NCBI RefSeq assembly: GCF_963678635.1
Contig: NC_087066.1
Coordinates: 24,481,012-24,545,011, forward strand
Direction: 5' to 3'
Source: Symsagittifera roscoffensis
Taxonomy: Eukaryota; Xenacoelomorpha; Acoela; Convolutidae
Length of the DNA: 64,000 bases
The position numbers were made by a program, and so were the translations under genes. A model generated the notes under the pieces. That model saw only the letters and a list, made by a program, of their open reading frames with translations, made no database searches and had not been told where the DNA came from. This document shows positions 1 to 12,699 of this stretch, one piece after another (the stretch's first letter is position 1; each line of letters opens with the position of its first letter).

Positions 1-480
1 AGACAATGCCGCGTAAATTTCTATTAAAGTACATTAAACCAAAGTTATGGCAATTTTTTATTCCGAGCATTTTTTACGAGCACTCAACTCTCATCGAAGT
101 TTTTGGAATTCATAAGCATTGTTGTCCAATTTTTTTGAAATAGGAATTTAGTTTGCTATATATCAATGTAGGAAACCTAATATTACAAATAGCAGGAATG
201 TTATTAGCCGTGCCTTGACGTGCTAGTCATGATTTTGTCATTGAATGGTAATTTAGCTGGACCTAAAAAGCGACGTAAAAAGCAACACACCTGAATAGAA
301 TATGAGTTTCCGTTTCAGTGCAAGATCGGACCGGAAAAAAAATATTCTAAATAGATTGTAAATTTTGATTTCTGTTAGAGAGAAGACTAAGACCAACAAA
401 AAACACCCTGTTACAGTGCAAGTGTTACATAGTGCGTCGACGAAATCCAAGTAAGAAGTGATGCTAAGTAACAAATAACT
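1..480. other. AT-rich non-coding stretch
   Basis: I see no gene, RNA or repeat boundary here. The open frames on the minus strand are short and without recognisable domains; one of them only exists because it runs into the hairpin that follows. Confidence 0.5.
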
Positions 481-737
481 TTTTTTTGTAACTGATTTCT
501 TATACCTGAGAATTAAAGTCAGCATAATCAGAAAGCAATTGAAATCTGGAAAAAATATACATGTCATTTTTGGTGGCAGGAGCACTCGTTGGACTTGAAA
601 ATTCATTCCGACTATTGATTAAAGTCCAACGAGTGCTCCTGCCACCAAAAATGACATGTATATTTTTTCCAGATTTCAATTGCTTTCTGACTATGCTGAC
701 TTTAATTCTCAGGTATAAGAAATCAGTTACAAAAAAA
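481..737. repeat. Near-perfect inverted repeat (hairpin), 116-bp arms
   Basis: Bases 481-596 are the reverse complement of 622-737 with a single mismatch that I can see, separated by a 25-bp spacer (597-621). The two arms therefore encode almost the same peptide on opposite strands. A transcript through it would fold into a long, nearly perfect double-stranded hairpin. No target-site duplication or transposase is visible. It could be a recent foldback element, a hairpin small-RNA locus, or an assembly artefact at a palindrome. Confidence 0.9.
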
Positions 738-1536
738 AGTTTCAAGTTTGCAAACAGTTTTCCATTTTGACTCTCCTATTACTATTTTTGAATTATACGA
801 CCCAGTAGCGGATGTAGGGAGGGGCGGACGCAACTCCTCCCTCATCAAGGATTCAACCCACTGGCACCCAAAAGGTCCCCCATCAGTACTTTTAAGACAT
901 CCACTTTTGGCTCACCAAACCTAAGTTTTTCTAAAGGCACCTTTGGCGCCAATATACAGGGTATTTTCAAAACGCGTTTTTTACGAATCTCTCATTTCAC
1001 AAAAACTTGGGTTAAGGAAGCCATTCTTTTTGCAATAAGCATTTTGGCGGAGTTCTGATGATACATTTTATCAAGATGAATTGTTTTTTTTGTGCGTTTG
1101 TTTTCGCGGCTTATCGAATTTTCACTGCAATTTCTGTTGAGTAAGTTTCTATGGAACCAATGTAAAATAACCAAATAAAACTAACTAAAACAAAATTTTC
1201 GAGCGCTTTTTTCTCAAATTGGATTAATTTTAGACAAAAAATGCTAAAAAAGTGTTTGAAATATTTCCAATAAATTAAGGATGCAATTTATTTTTGTGAA
1301 TTTTAAACCAAATAACACCTTCAAAACTAGTCAATTCATTTGGTTCGAAAATAAAAAAAGGGAAATGGGGTTAGTTATATTTATTCTTGCATTAGTTAAC
1401 CCTATTTCTATATCTTTTTTCGATTTGACTCGCTTTCAGGCTTTGGTTTTAAAAATCATCAAAAAATGCTTCGTAATAATGCTGGTAAAATTCCAAGCAA
1501 TTTTTGACTCTAAATTTACGTCTAAAATCAATTAAA
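738..1536. other. Non-coding stretch
   Basis: AT-rich. A slightly GC-richer patch at about 800-950 looks like worn repeat sequence, but I could not pair it convincingly with another place in the window. No gene is supported. Confidence 0.4.
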
Positions 1537-1666
1537 TTTGAAAGAAATTTGAAATTTTTTCCATGAAAATCACCACCCCACACGCTAAAATTTGAAATTT
1601 TTTCCATGAATTTGAAATTTTTCTAAAATTTGAAATTTTTTCCATGAAAATCACCACCCCAAACGC
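1537..1666 (+). repeat. Short direct repeats inside a MITE-like copy
   Basis: A block of about 44 bp (AAATTTGAAATTTTTTCCAT followed by a C-rich end) occurs at about 1537-1581 and again at about 1622-1666, with a partial copy between. The same block occurs once, in reverse, inside the related element at 27253-27735 (near 27620-27665). The array is therefore an internal expansion of that element family rather than an independent satellite. Confidence 0.65.
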
Positions 1667-2034
1667 CATATAAACTACAAAAGAATAGATTTCGCTCCTT
1701 GTAACAAATCAATTACGGCAAATAAGCTTCTTTCAACCAATTTGGAACAATTTCTAAGACGGATTAAATCTCCGCTTACGCGTTAATAGCGCGAATTATA
1801 TCGCGCGTTAATTGTCCCAAATTAGCCAAAATTGTAATCTTTAAACCCTCATAGTTTTACAAAAAATGATCACAGGTGAAATATTGTTTCAAATTTAAGC
1901 TCAGGACAACAATACCTTTTGAATGATATAAAAAAGTTCCGTCAAAAATGGCTAGTTGAAAAGTCGAAATTTGTTTGAAAAAAAAACCATCCCGAGCACA
2001 AATATTCCGTACTTTTCATATCGAATGTCGGAAC
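1540..2034 (+). mobile_element. MITE-like repeat, family A, copy 1
   Basis: This copy shares most of its length with those starting at 4780, 7227 and 8590 and the reverse copy at 27253-27735. Its core is a GC-spiked imperfect palindrome near 1785-1812 (GCGCGAATTATATCGCGCG). The right end is GTCGGAA at 2028-2034. The left TTCCGAC end is not seen here. No coding capacity, so it would depend on a transposase from elsewhere. Confidence 0.6.
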
Positions 2035-2676
2035 AATGAGATCCCGCGGGAAATACTTAGTAAGCGCCATCAAATCAGAATAAATTTTTTTTCAATTTAA
2101 AACTTGCTTAAAAGGTCACTTTGTTGGCAGCACAATCACAATCATTCTTCTAAAAAACTCAAATTAAACAACTGATTGCTGTAACAATATTTATTAGTTG
2201 TTATATTAGTTCTCTTAAAATGGCAGTTATTTTTTAGAAAAATTCAATTGTCGATCCATTATTTGAATGAATTAGCTTTGTCGGCTTAGTTTCTACAGCA
2301 TGAATTGTATGCATGCGCAAGTTATTATAATTGGCACTCAGCTTTTAAACTGCATACGAGAACCGATTAAACCTGGATGTGATCCCTATACTTGGTCGGC
2401 AAAGGTTCAGAAAAAGGAAGAATCCGTCCATTCATTTTGTAAACTTAAAATTTAACTCTTAAAAAAACTTTTGTTGGCTCATCATGTGCCTACTTTTTGT
2501 CGAATTAGTTGCCACAGCACTATTTTTTCTTGTGCTTTAAGCAACTGAAAGTATAATTAATATTAATTTTGATTTCTCCTATAACTCTATTGGTGATTGC
2601 CTGCAAAATTTTTGAAAAAGATTTCCAAAAATTGTTACAGATTTTTAATATACAATTTTCGAACAGTTTTAAAAAA
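2035..2676. other. Non-coding stretch
   Basis: AT-rich single-copy-looking sequence up to the A-run where the tandem duplication starts. No gene supported. Confidence 0.4.
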
Positions 2677-3970
2677 AAATGGTCTTTTAGTTCAATTCTT
2701 GAATGAAAAAATTAAAATTTCTGAATTTTCATTCCAATCAAATATGCGGTTGAAACTATGATTTGCAAAAAAAACTTTTAAGAATTTGAAAAAAAAACAA
2801 TTCGACTTTCACAGTTTTTCTCAATTAATTTGGTGGCTGGTTTGACTGGTTTGATTTATCATTGAGTTGGAGAATCAATGAGTGATGAATCGTTTAAAAA
2901 GAAGAATTTTAAATTTATTTTAAGCATAGAAATGTAGCAATTCTTTTAAGTCATTTTTACGCCCCAACGCCTAAGAACCTAAGGAACTGAAATTTCGCTT
3001 CATGGTTCATGTGTTCACGGTTAACATTGCAAAAAAATTGTTTTTAAAAAAAATTGAATGATTCATTTTGGTGCTTTTCAGTTGAAATGTCTGTATTTTT
3101 TATATAGAAATTTGACATAAAGAAAAGAATTGTGATCAAAATAAGCTTTAATTTATGGAAATAGGGCAACACCGATCAGCTTTGAAAAAACTATGGTAGC
3201 GAATTTTATAAATTCGAAACACTGATCATCGTTTTTAAATAAGCTATTAATTATAGCGTAAATTATAAATTACTATATATAGCTGCGTGTCCTTTTTCGG
3301 CGGTACCTAAAATTGTCTACATTGTTCAAAATATTGAAATATTCAAAACAAAAAAAAACATTGAATTGCTTACCATAAAAGTCCTCATCCTAAAATTGGT
3401 TAAGATCCTTTATTATTTACCATTATCCTGAGATACTATTATCTATTATTGTTTTGAAGGAAGCCAATTTCCTTCATTCTACTCTTAATCAATAAAAACT
3501 TGTCAATTGATGCTTGATAAAATTTCATTGTCTTTGGTTTAAAAACTGTGTCATAAATTTTTAATTTTCTTGTGTTTTACAAAAAACAAAACAATATATA
3601 CTTTCACAATTGTATCACTTTAGGCTGTCTAATAAGCTTCAGAAATTTTAATTTTTGGGGAGTTTTTAGTCAAAGTCAGAATATTCGCATCTTTAATTTT
3701 TGATATCTAATGGAAAAGTACTACAAATGAAATGTAAAGTCACTGATTTACAACTATTCGCCTTGTTTGTCCTCCTTTTCCTCATTTATTTTTACAAATT
3801 TTAAAATAAATTTAGACATGTCCCGCACAAAATGGATGTTTGTCTGCATACAGAAATTCAATTCATCCAGTTAGGAGTACTCTAATAACAAACAGACAAT
3901 CTTTTCTATTTTATTTCATACGTCTGTTAAGCTTTGAGTAATTATTGTTCCGAATTTGAAAGAAATGAGG

Positions 3971-4380
3971 AACGTTTATGCTTGGGGTAGTTTTTTATTT
4001 AGTCACTTTTATTTAGCATACACTTTTATGGAAGTTTGCATAATACTGGTTTTTATGGAAAAAAAACGCTTTCTACCGCTCGGAGAAAAAATTTTTCGTT
4101 CATAACACTTTCTCCCTTGCTTTACTTGCTCGAAGTTAGACTAAACCATGAAAATTTGCGATATCTTCAATAGACTTTAATTTTTTTTGTTAAAAACGAC
4201 TATTTCTATCGCAGTAAAGTGACAAAATAAAAAACTACCCCAAGCATAAACTTTTATGGAGTTTTGCAAACTTTCATGGTTTAGTCTAACTTCGAGCAAG
4301 TAAAGCAAGGGAGAAAGTGTTATGAACGAAAAAATTTTTCTCCGAGCGGTAGAAAACGTTTTTTTTCCACAAAAACCAGT
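3971..4380. repeat. Interleaved inverted repeats, unit 1
   Basis: Two inverted repeats are interleaved. Arm A1 (about 3971-4010) pairs with A2 (about 4216-4250), and arm B1 (about 4046-4154) pairs with B2 (about 4274-4380). The order is A1-B1-A2-B2, so both pairs cannot form simple nested hairpins at once. The B arms are about 108 bp and nearly identical. The same structure recurs in the second duplication unit. Confidence 0.8.
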
Positions 4381-4779
4381 TTTAGAGGCTTCATTTAGCT
4401 CTTCTTCTTAACAATAACAGTTGAAATACATTTTTTTGCAAAAAATAAATTGGGAGTTTTTTTTCAATTCGGTTTTTAATCTTTTGTTTGTTATTTATTG
4501 TTCAAATACAACTGCTTTATATTACGCCTAAGTCGCTACTTATCTACGCGTTTGATAAAATCTCTCATCACAGCAATTTATACGAATAGCTGATACGTTC
4601 TGTGCTACTTGATTAGAATCACTTTCGTTTTTCCTTTACGCCGAATCCTTGTTCCTAATGTCATTCAATCAATTGTTTTACAATATTGATAATGACAAAG
4701 TTGTACGAGTTAGATCCCCTAGTGTTCCAATAATGGCTAGTAACACTAAGATATTGAAGACTAATCATACGCCTGAATT

Positions 4780-5120
4780 TTCCGACTGCATTTTAAGGTT
4801 TATGGAGCAGTAAAAACATAAAAAATTTAAATGTAATAAAACAAAATTTAAAGTTTTTTTTATTTGAAAATTTTTGTGAAAACATCCCCGACACGTCATA
4901 TTTAGTACAAAGTGATAGATTTTGCTCCTATTTACAAAACAAATATGGCATATAAGCTTCCTTGAACCAATTCGGAACGATTTTTGAGACGGATTAAATG
5001 TAGCTTACGCGTTAAAAGCGCGAATTATATCGCGCGTTAAGTGTCCCAAATTGACCAAAATGGCAATTTCAAACCCCTATAACTTTACAAAAAATGCTCA
5101 TAGGTGAAATATCTTTTCAA
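4780..5120 (+). mobile_element. MITE-like repeat, family A, copy 2 (truncated)
   Basis: Begins with TTCCGAC at 4780-4786 and runs through the GCGCGAATTATATCGCGCG palindrome (about 5017-5035). It stops at the junction of the tandem duplication, so the right end is missing. Confidence 0.65.
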
Positions 5121-6416
5121 AAAATGGTCTTTTAGTTCAATTCTTGAATGAAAAAATTAAAATTTCTGAATTTTCATTCCAATCAAATATGCGGTTGAAA
5201 CTATGATTTGCAAAAAAAACTTTTAAGAATTTGAAAAAAAAAACAATTCGACTTTCACAGTTTTTCTCAATTAATTTGGTTGCTGGTTTGACCGGTTTGA
5301 TTTATCATTGAGTTGGAGAATCAATGAGTGATGAATCGTTTAAAAAGAAAAATTTTAAATTTATTTTAAGCATAGAAATGTAGCAATTCTTTTAAGTCAT
5401 TTTTACGCCCCAACGCCTAAGAACCTAAGGAACTGAAATTTCGCTTCATGGTTCATGTGTTCACGGTTAACATTGCAAAAAAATGGTTTTTAAAAAAAAT
5501 TGAATGATTCATTTTGGTGCTTTTCAGTTGAAATGTCTGTATTTTTTATATAGAAATTTGACATAAAGAAAAGAATTGTGATCAAAATAAGCTTTAATTT
5601 ATGGAAATAGGGCAACACCGATCAGTTTTGAAAAAACTATGGTAGCGAATTTTATAAATTCGAAACACTGATCATCGTTTTTAAATAAGCTATTAATTAT
5701 AGCGTAAATTATAAATTACTATATATAGCTGCGTGTCCTTTTTCGGCGGTACCTAAAATTGTCTACATTGTTCAAAATATTGAAATATTCAAAACAAAAA
5801 AAAACATTGAATTGCTTACCATAAAAGTCCTCATCCTAAAATTGGTTAAGATCCTTTATTATTTACCATTATCCTGAGATACTATTATCTATTATTGTTT
5901 TGAAGGAAGCCAATTTCTTTCATTCTACTCTTAATCAATAAAAACTTGTCAATTGATGCTTGATAAAATTTCATTGTCTTTGGTTTAAAAACTGTGTCAT
6001 AAATTTTTAATTTTCTTGTGTTTTACAAAAAACAAAACAATATATACTTTCACAATTGTATCACTTTAGGCTGTCTAATAAGCTTCAGAAATTTTAATTT
6101 TTGGGGAGTTTTTAGTCAAAGTCAGAATATTCGCATCTTTAATTTTTGATATCTAATGGAAAAGTACTACAAATGAAATGTAAAGTCACTGATTTACAAC
6201 TATTCGCCTTGTTTGTCCTCCTTTTCCTCATTTATTTTTACAAATTTTAAAATACATTTAGACATGTCCCGCACAAAATGGATGTTTGTCTGCATACAGA
6301 AATTCAATTCATCCAGTTAGGAGTACTCTAATAACAAACAGACAATCGTTTCTATTTTATTTCATACGTCTGTTAAGCTTTGAGTAATTATTGTTCCGAA
6401 TTTCAAAGAAATGAGG

Positions 6417-6828
6417 AACGTTTATGCTTGGGGTAGTTTTTTATTTAGTCACTTTTATTTAGCATACACTTTTATGGAAGTTTGCATAATACTGGTTTTT
6501 ATGGAAAAAAAACGCTTTCTACCGCTCGGAGAAAAAATTTTTCGTTCATAACACTTTCTCCCTTGCTTTACTTGCTCGAAGTTAGACTAAACCATGAAAA
6601 TTTGCGATATCTTCAATAGACTTTAATTTTTTTTGTTAAAAACGACTATTTCTATCGCAGTAAAGTGACAAAATAAAAAACTACCCCAAGCATAAACTTT
6701 TATGGAGTTTTGCAAACTTTCATGGTTTAGTCTAACTTCGAGCAAGTAAAGCAAGGGAGAAAGTGTTATGAACGAAAAAATTTTTCTCCGAGCGGTACAA
6801 AACGTTTTTATTTCCACAAAAACCAGTT
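6417..6828. repeat. Interleaved inverted repeats, unit 2
   Basis: Second copy of the A1-B1-A2-B2 arrangement seen at 3971-4380, carried by the tandem duplication. Only a few substitutions separate the copies, for example near 6797. Confidence 0.8.
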
Positions 6829-7226
6829 TTAGAGGCTTCATTTAGCTCTTCTTCTTAACAATAACAGTTGAAATACACTTTTTAGCAAAAAATAAATAGG
6901 GAGTTTTTTTTCAATTCGGTTTTTAATCTTTTGTTTGTTATTTATTGTTCAAATACAACTGCTTTATATTACGCCTAAGTCGCTACTTATCTACGCGTTT
7001 GATAAAATCTCTCATCACAGCAATTTATACGAATAGCTGATACGTTCTGTGCTACTTGATTAGAATCACTTTCGTTTTTCCTTTACGCCGAATCCTTGTT
7101 CCTAATGTCATTCAATCAATTGTTTTACAATATTGATAATGACAAAGTTGTACGAGTTAGATCCCCTAGTGTTCCAATAATGGCTAGTAACACTAAGATA
7201 TTGAAGACTAATCATACGCCTGAATT

Positions 7227-7707
7227 TTCCGACTGCATTTTAAGGTTTATGGAGCAGTAAAAACATAAAAAATTTAAATGTAATAAAACAAAATTTAAAG
7301 TTTTTTTTATTTGAAAATTTTTGTGAAAACATCCCCGACACGTCATATTTAGTACAAAGTGATAGACTTTGCTCCTATTTACAAAACAAATATGGCATAT
7401 AAGCTTCCTTGAACCAATTCGGAACGATTTTTGAGACGGATTAAATGTAGCTTACGCGTTAATAGCGCGAATTATATCGCGCGTTAAGTGTCCCAAATTG
7501 ACCAAAATGGCAATTTCAAACCCCTATAACTTTACAAAAAATGCTCATAGGTGAAATATCTTTTCCAATTTAAACTCAGGAAAACACTAGTTTTCGAATG
7601 ATATGAAGAAATTTTGTCAAAAATGGCTAGTTAAAAATCGAAATTTGTCTGAAGAAAAAAAACCCACCCGAGAACAAATATTCCGTTACTTTCGTTAAGA
7701 AATTCGG
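7227..7707 (+). mobile_element. MITE-like repeat, family A, copy 3
   Basis: Full-length copy of about 480 bp. It starts with TTCCGAC (7227-7233), contains the central GCGCGAATTATATCGCGCG palindrome, and ends near ATTCGGA at about 7702-7708. It lies across the end of duplication unit 2 and abuts a family B repeat. Confidence 0.65.
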
Positions 7708-7708
7708 A

Positions 7709-7945
7709 GCAAAAAATATTTTGCCTCCAATCATTTTTTAAAAGATCTGGTGGTTTGTAAAGTGCCAATTTGGCCATAGTTTGAAAAAATTGATGCGCGC
7801 TTTGGAAATTTAATTATGATGCCGAAAGTCGTGTACGATTTTTTTTGCGTGGCGAACTTTCGCCCGGCGAATTTTTGCGCACACCGAAGTTGTTTCAAAA
7901 TGAATTTATGACAACTGTTTTTGTTTTTTCCAAACTCGCTTTCCA
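7709..7945 (+). repeat. Dispersed repeat, family B, copy 1
   Basis: About 240 bp shared with 18663-18930 and 19436-19690. All three have a GCCTCCAAT-like start, a conserved GCCAATTTGGCCAT block and a downstream ATGCGYGCTTT-like block in the same order. Non-coding, function unknown. Confidence 0.6.
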
Positions 7946-8589
7946 CAAAATTAGCTCTAGCTTGAAAATGTTGATTGCCGTTTTTGTATGTTCTGTGTTT
8001 TTGTGTTTTCGATTCAACATTTTTTGAACAATTTTATTGCTGAAAAAGCGATAACTCTTTCGATGAATTTTTTAAAATTATTTTTTGCTCACTTTAGTAG
8101 GTTTTTCTACCAAACAGTTCTCTATTAGCACTCGAGACTTGGATGTTGGTATTTGTCGTATTTCAGAAAATTTGTTAAGATAATTTTCTTGTTTTCTTCT
8201 GAGCTCATAATTTTAAAGAATTTTAAAATTCGAGTCTCAGAATTGACGTTCATCCAATAAGAACGCTAGTTTATAACTAGTTGAAACCAAAAAAAAATAA
8301 TTAATTTGAAATTGTTATATATCATTTTCAAATTTTGTAGAGCTAATTTGAGAAAATGAGACAGTTTTTAAAAATAAATTTTTTTATCAATATATTTCCA
8401 TTTTAATAATATAATTTAAAGTGAGCTTCGAATTAAGAGTTATTTCAGCATCTTTTTAAGAGCCGATTTTAATGAAGCGAAAAGCTCAGCTCGCGTATTT
8501 GAAAATAAACTTGTATTCAGAGTAGACATACTGATTGAAAACTCGAGAAGTAGTTATTGTATATAGATAGGGTGCTTTAAAATCCCTGA
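7946..8589. other. Non-coding stretch
   Basis: AT-rich, nothing recognisable. Confidence 0.4.
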
Positions 8590-9044
8590 ATGTTTTCTCT
8601 GCCTTTCAAGTTCTATGGAGAAGTAATAACATGAAAAAATTAAACGCATTAAACAGAAAATCATTTCCCCACAAGCCATATACAATTCAAAGTGATAAAT
8701 TTTGCTCCTAGTAACAACTCAAATATGGCAAATAAGCTTCGTTTAACCATTTTGGAACGATTTATAAGACGGATTAAATCTCTGCTTATGAGTTATTAAC
8801 GCTAATTATATCGCGCGTTAATTGTACCTTTTTGGCCAAAATGGTAACCTTTGAACACCCATAACTTCACAAAAAATGAGCACAGGTGAAATATTTTTCG
8901 ATTTTGAGCTCAAGACAACAACAGCTTTTGAATGACATAAAAATTTTTGTCAAAATTTGCTAGTTAAAAAGTCGAAACTTGCCTGAAGAAAAAAAACTAA
9001 CCCCCAACACAAATTTTCCGTTACTTTGTTACGAAAGTTGGAAC
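8590..9044 (+). mobile_element. MITE-like repeat, family A, copy 4
   Basis: A diverged copy. The left end is TGTTTTCTCTGCC rather than TGTTCCGACTGCC and the right end is GTTGGAA (9038-9044), both eroded versions of the family ends. The order of internal blocks matches the other copies. Confidence 0.6.
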
Positions 9045-9661
9045 AACAAGATTGGATGCAAAGCCATGAATGTTCCAACCACTCTTAACCAGTCTCGTAT
9101 AATTTTGGTAAAAGTTTTTTTAGTAAGTTATAAAATTTGGATCATCAATATCGAAAAGTAAATACTGAAACTTGAGTCGTATTTTGACGGATTTAGAACG
9201 GTCAATTAATTATGAGTGCGGGAAAATTTTGCCACACAAAAATAATTTTTGTTCAGAAGTTTTTCATGATTAGACCAGAAAAATCTAGCCTCAAATAGGA
9301 TAATGCAAGCACGCCCGTCCAAACTGTCAAAACTTTTTTGTAAAAGTTGTTCTTGATAAAATTACTACTCGTAGTATTTATGTTTCTCAGTTTTTTTGAA
9401 AGTCTGATTTATAAATTATTTTTTGAAAGATTCAGTCAGTAAACACGGCATATTCGATTATACCCCCAAATGGATATACATAAAGCTCAAATTTTAAAAT
9501 CATACAAAAGACAGCGATTTCTTTAATAATCCTGCTGCTTGTTTTGATGCCCACAGACGTGCGCTGATCTAAAAAAAAATGAAAGTGCTGTCGTTTTTGT
9601 TTTTAGGTAGACCAAACTGACATTTCCAACAGTCCAAAACAGAAAAACCGTTTTTGCCCTC

Positions 9662-9664
<3 letters not shown>

Positions 9665-9692
<28 letters not shown>
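9665..9692 (+). repeat. (CT)14 microsatellite
   Basis: Fourteen uninterrupted CT dinucleotides. Confidence 0.95.
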
Positions 9693-9697
<5 letters not shown>

Positions 9698-11505
9698 CTT
9701 TGCATAGACATCAATCCAAGAAATAAGAAAATTTAAAACAAACGACAATAGAGAATCTCTTTTGACTCACTTTTGGTCAATTTAATGGGGAGAAACTGTC
9801 AAACATTGTTTTTGAAAACGACAAACTTGAAGCCATTTAGCATTATGTTGCTTCAAATTTGCCTGCTCCAATTTCATTTTTAGCATTTGTCTATTTTTCT
9901 ACAATACCAATTCAGATTTGAAAAAAAATTTTTTCTACGCATTTTTGATCATTTAGGAGGTCGATCAACCGAAAAGACCCGTAAAAACAAGTAGCATAAA
10001 GTTATTTTTGTAATTTTTTTGTCTCAAGAAAAATCAAACAATCTTCTAACTAATGTAATAACTAATCTCACTATATCATTATTTATCAGATTTGGTTGAT
10101 TAAGAAAATCGCTTTGATCAGTTTGAAAATTATTATCATCGCCTTTTGCTTAAAAAGAATATAGAATTGAGGATTTTTATATCTAAAAAATCGCGAGTAA
10201 ACTGATGGCTTCTTGTAAAGTTTTGCAGGATTAAAACCTACGTGAATAGAAAAACTTTAAGCTTTGTGAAATTACTATGAGCTATAATTCTACTTGAAGA
10301 TGGTTGGATGAAACCAAAAAACGAATCGTTAAATAAAAAATAGCTTTTCGGCCATTGAAGTATTTCATAATCAACGAGAAAAAAAACTTTTTCATGGCCA
10401 AAGTTCTAGCAACTCTCTCAATTAAAATACTAATATTGAATCATACCTGTGCGGAGTGAGGGTATTTAAAATGAATTGTCTTTTGTAGTTTTGAACTTAA
10501 ATAATCACAGGGTTGAATGTAATAAAAGAACGATGCTTCCGTCCATTTGCAACTAATCTGCACTTGAGAGATGTGAAGTAAGTTGGAGTGAACAAAATGT
10601 GATCATCTTCAGGACATGACGATAAATGGTACTTGTCGTGTGACGTAATGGAAGTAATCCTAGGAATAAATTATCCTCCATTTCGGAAGCTCAACTTTAC
10701 TACAGCACCATAACTGCGTCAAGATTTAAGCAAATGATTTCGCTTTCTTAATTATCTTTTAATCGTTTTCTTAAAACTTTAAACCAAGATAAACACAATG
10801 ATAACTGCGTTTAAGTAAGGTTCATCAAGTTCAAAAACTGTTTTTTTTCTATTAAATCTTTGAAATTAGCTTGTGCGTCCTTAAAATAATTGACAAGCTC
10901 TTGCCATAAGGTTTTCTGGATTTAATCGAACCCTTTCTAAATCTCAATAAATTAAGTTCTTTTTGTTTTTCTTTTCTAATTCTCTGGTAAAATGACATAT
11001 AAGGAACGAAGAGGCGGGAACCTTTATTTGAAATACTCTTATGTTTGCTTACTTAGTTTTCCCTAAATCACATTTAGAAATTTCATATCTTGTTGAACAA
11101 AAGTGTAAACAAGTTAAGGGTTGTGATGGTAAGACTGGTAATAAAGTGTTGAGTTGGCGGGCGGTTGGGCGGGCGGGTGGGTATCAATGGGATGAGCGGT
11201 GGAAAAACAGGAAGCTATTTATTCGAATTGATATTTGTGCTAATTCTCTCTAATGCCCCGAGTGAAATAGGTGAAGAAATAGAATGAGCAGTGAAGAAAC
11301 AGGTAGGTAGAATAAGAACAGTAATAAGAATAATAAGAAGTATAAGAGAGTATTTTTCACAAAGTAAAGTAAGGACACAGGACCAACAAATAAACTGACC
11401 AGTTTCTGCTTTCCTCCTTCTCCTCTCCTCATTGGGCTAACTAGCAATTGGGCTCTGGTATTGAGTTGGGCTAAAATTAGGCGAAGAGATTTCTGAGCTA
11501 GAAAA

Positions 11506-11568
11506 AGAAAGAAAGCAGAAATAAAGAAGAAAAGAAAAGAAAAGAAAAGAAACGAAAAAAAGAAAAGG
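11506..11568 (+). repeat. Purine tract, AAAAG-type
   Basis: A run of about 60 bases that is almost only A and G, with an AAAAG pentamer repeated several times (about 11527-11550), ending in AAAAGGGGGTGGGGG. Such tracts can form triplex DNA. Confidence 0.85.
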
Positions 11569-12699
11569 GGGTGGGGGTATGGATATATACATATATATAG
11601 AGAGAGCTGGTATTTAGGATGGAAATAGGCGCAATCTCATTGCGAAATGGTATTAAAATAGTGTGGCCAGAAAGGCCCTCCCGTTTGGCCATTAGACGTG
11701 AAAAGTTGCAATTTAATTTCATTTGACACTCACCTCTCGTTTTATTCTTTTTCGCAACTCATTTTCTTATATTTCTTCACCCAGTCCAACAAATCCGCCA
11801 AGAACTTTTCCCAACTATTTTTAAAGTCATTACAGCAATTTTCGTCTACTTTAAATTCCATTTTATAGCAACAACCAGCTATTCGAAACATTGTGCTGAC
11901 ACTGAAATAGAAGTCCACCAAATGTCAAATTTGACCATTGAATCAAGTTAAATTACGAATATACCCAATTACGAAAAGAAACTTTCAAAAGTTTAGTTGA
12001 CAACAGGCTATTTGATTTCTGCGATCATAAATTCTCCGGGAAGTTGTTTAAGAGATACAATAACAAATTTCAGGACAAACCAACTGCGTGTAACAGGAAA
12101 AATAGTTTAGACCTTTCACAGAGCGAAATAATGGAAACAGTCAGAGCCAACAACTCCCTAACAAAAACTGATTCTATGCGCTTTAGAATACAGTTGTCAG
12201 TTTCCAATTGTAAAAAAAAACACTTGATTAGAAGTTGTGCAATTTCTGTCGTTCGTCACCATGCAGTATTTCGCCGAAAAATTGCTTAAATTGTAAGGGA
12301 AAAAGGATCTCAAGAAAAAACACTTACTCTACGGAATTTCTTAGGACTAAACTGCCACTTAATGTTTTAGTATTAAATTCAATTAAACAGCCGTATTGCA
12401 GACTAAACAAACAACAAATTTTGACAAGAGCAAATTTTAGGTTCTATTGAAAACTAACAAATAAGCTAAATGTATTTTATTACACTTACGACAAAAAATA
12501 AAAGCAAGAATAGCTGGTCGCTGTGCAAATAGTACAGTGTTCAAACAAGAGCCATCAATGCAACGAAGTCACCAAAGTAAAGAAAAATCAATTTTTAATT
12601 TTTTTCAATTGTTTTGCGCGTTTTGTAAAGTAAATGATTACACAACCGATGATAGCCCAGGTCGAGGTGTTCGATTAATGTCCCGACCGAATTCGGTCA

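Larger units (their letters stand above)
2677..7566. repeat. 2.45-kb tandem duplication, two units
   Basis: Sequence starting at about 2677 is repeated almost base for base from about 5121, an offset of 2445-2447 bp. Unit 1 is about 2677-5120 and unit 2 about 5121-7566. Differences are scattered single bases and A/T-run length changes. The left boundary lies in an A-run (2671-2680); the right boundary of unit 1 falls inside a family A element, which is truncated there but complete after unit 2. This points to a recent unequal event. No gene is seen in the unit. Confidence 0.9.
9045..12690. other. Non-coding stretch with microsatellites
   Basis: No gene is supported. The short open frames at 11041-11253 and 12044-12450 have low-complexity or random-looking translations. 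A TATATACATATATATAGAG block follows the purine tract at about 11582. Confidence 0.4.

Noticed and set aside
253-745. Two overlapping minus-strand ORFs with a shared peptide
   Set aside because: The shared peptide is just the two arms of the hairpin read in turn; no gene evidence.
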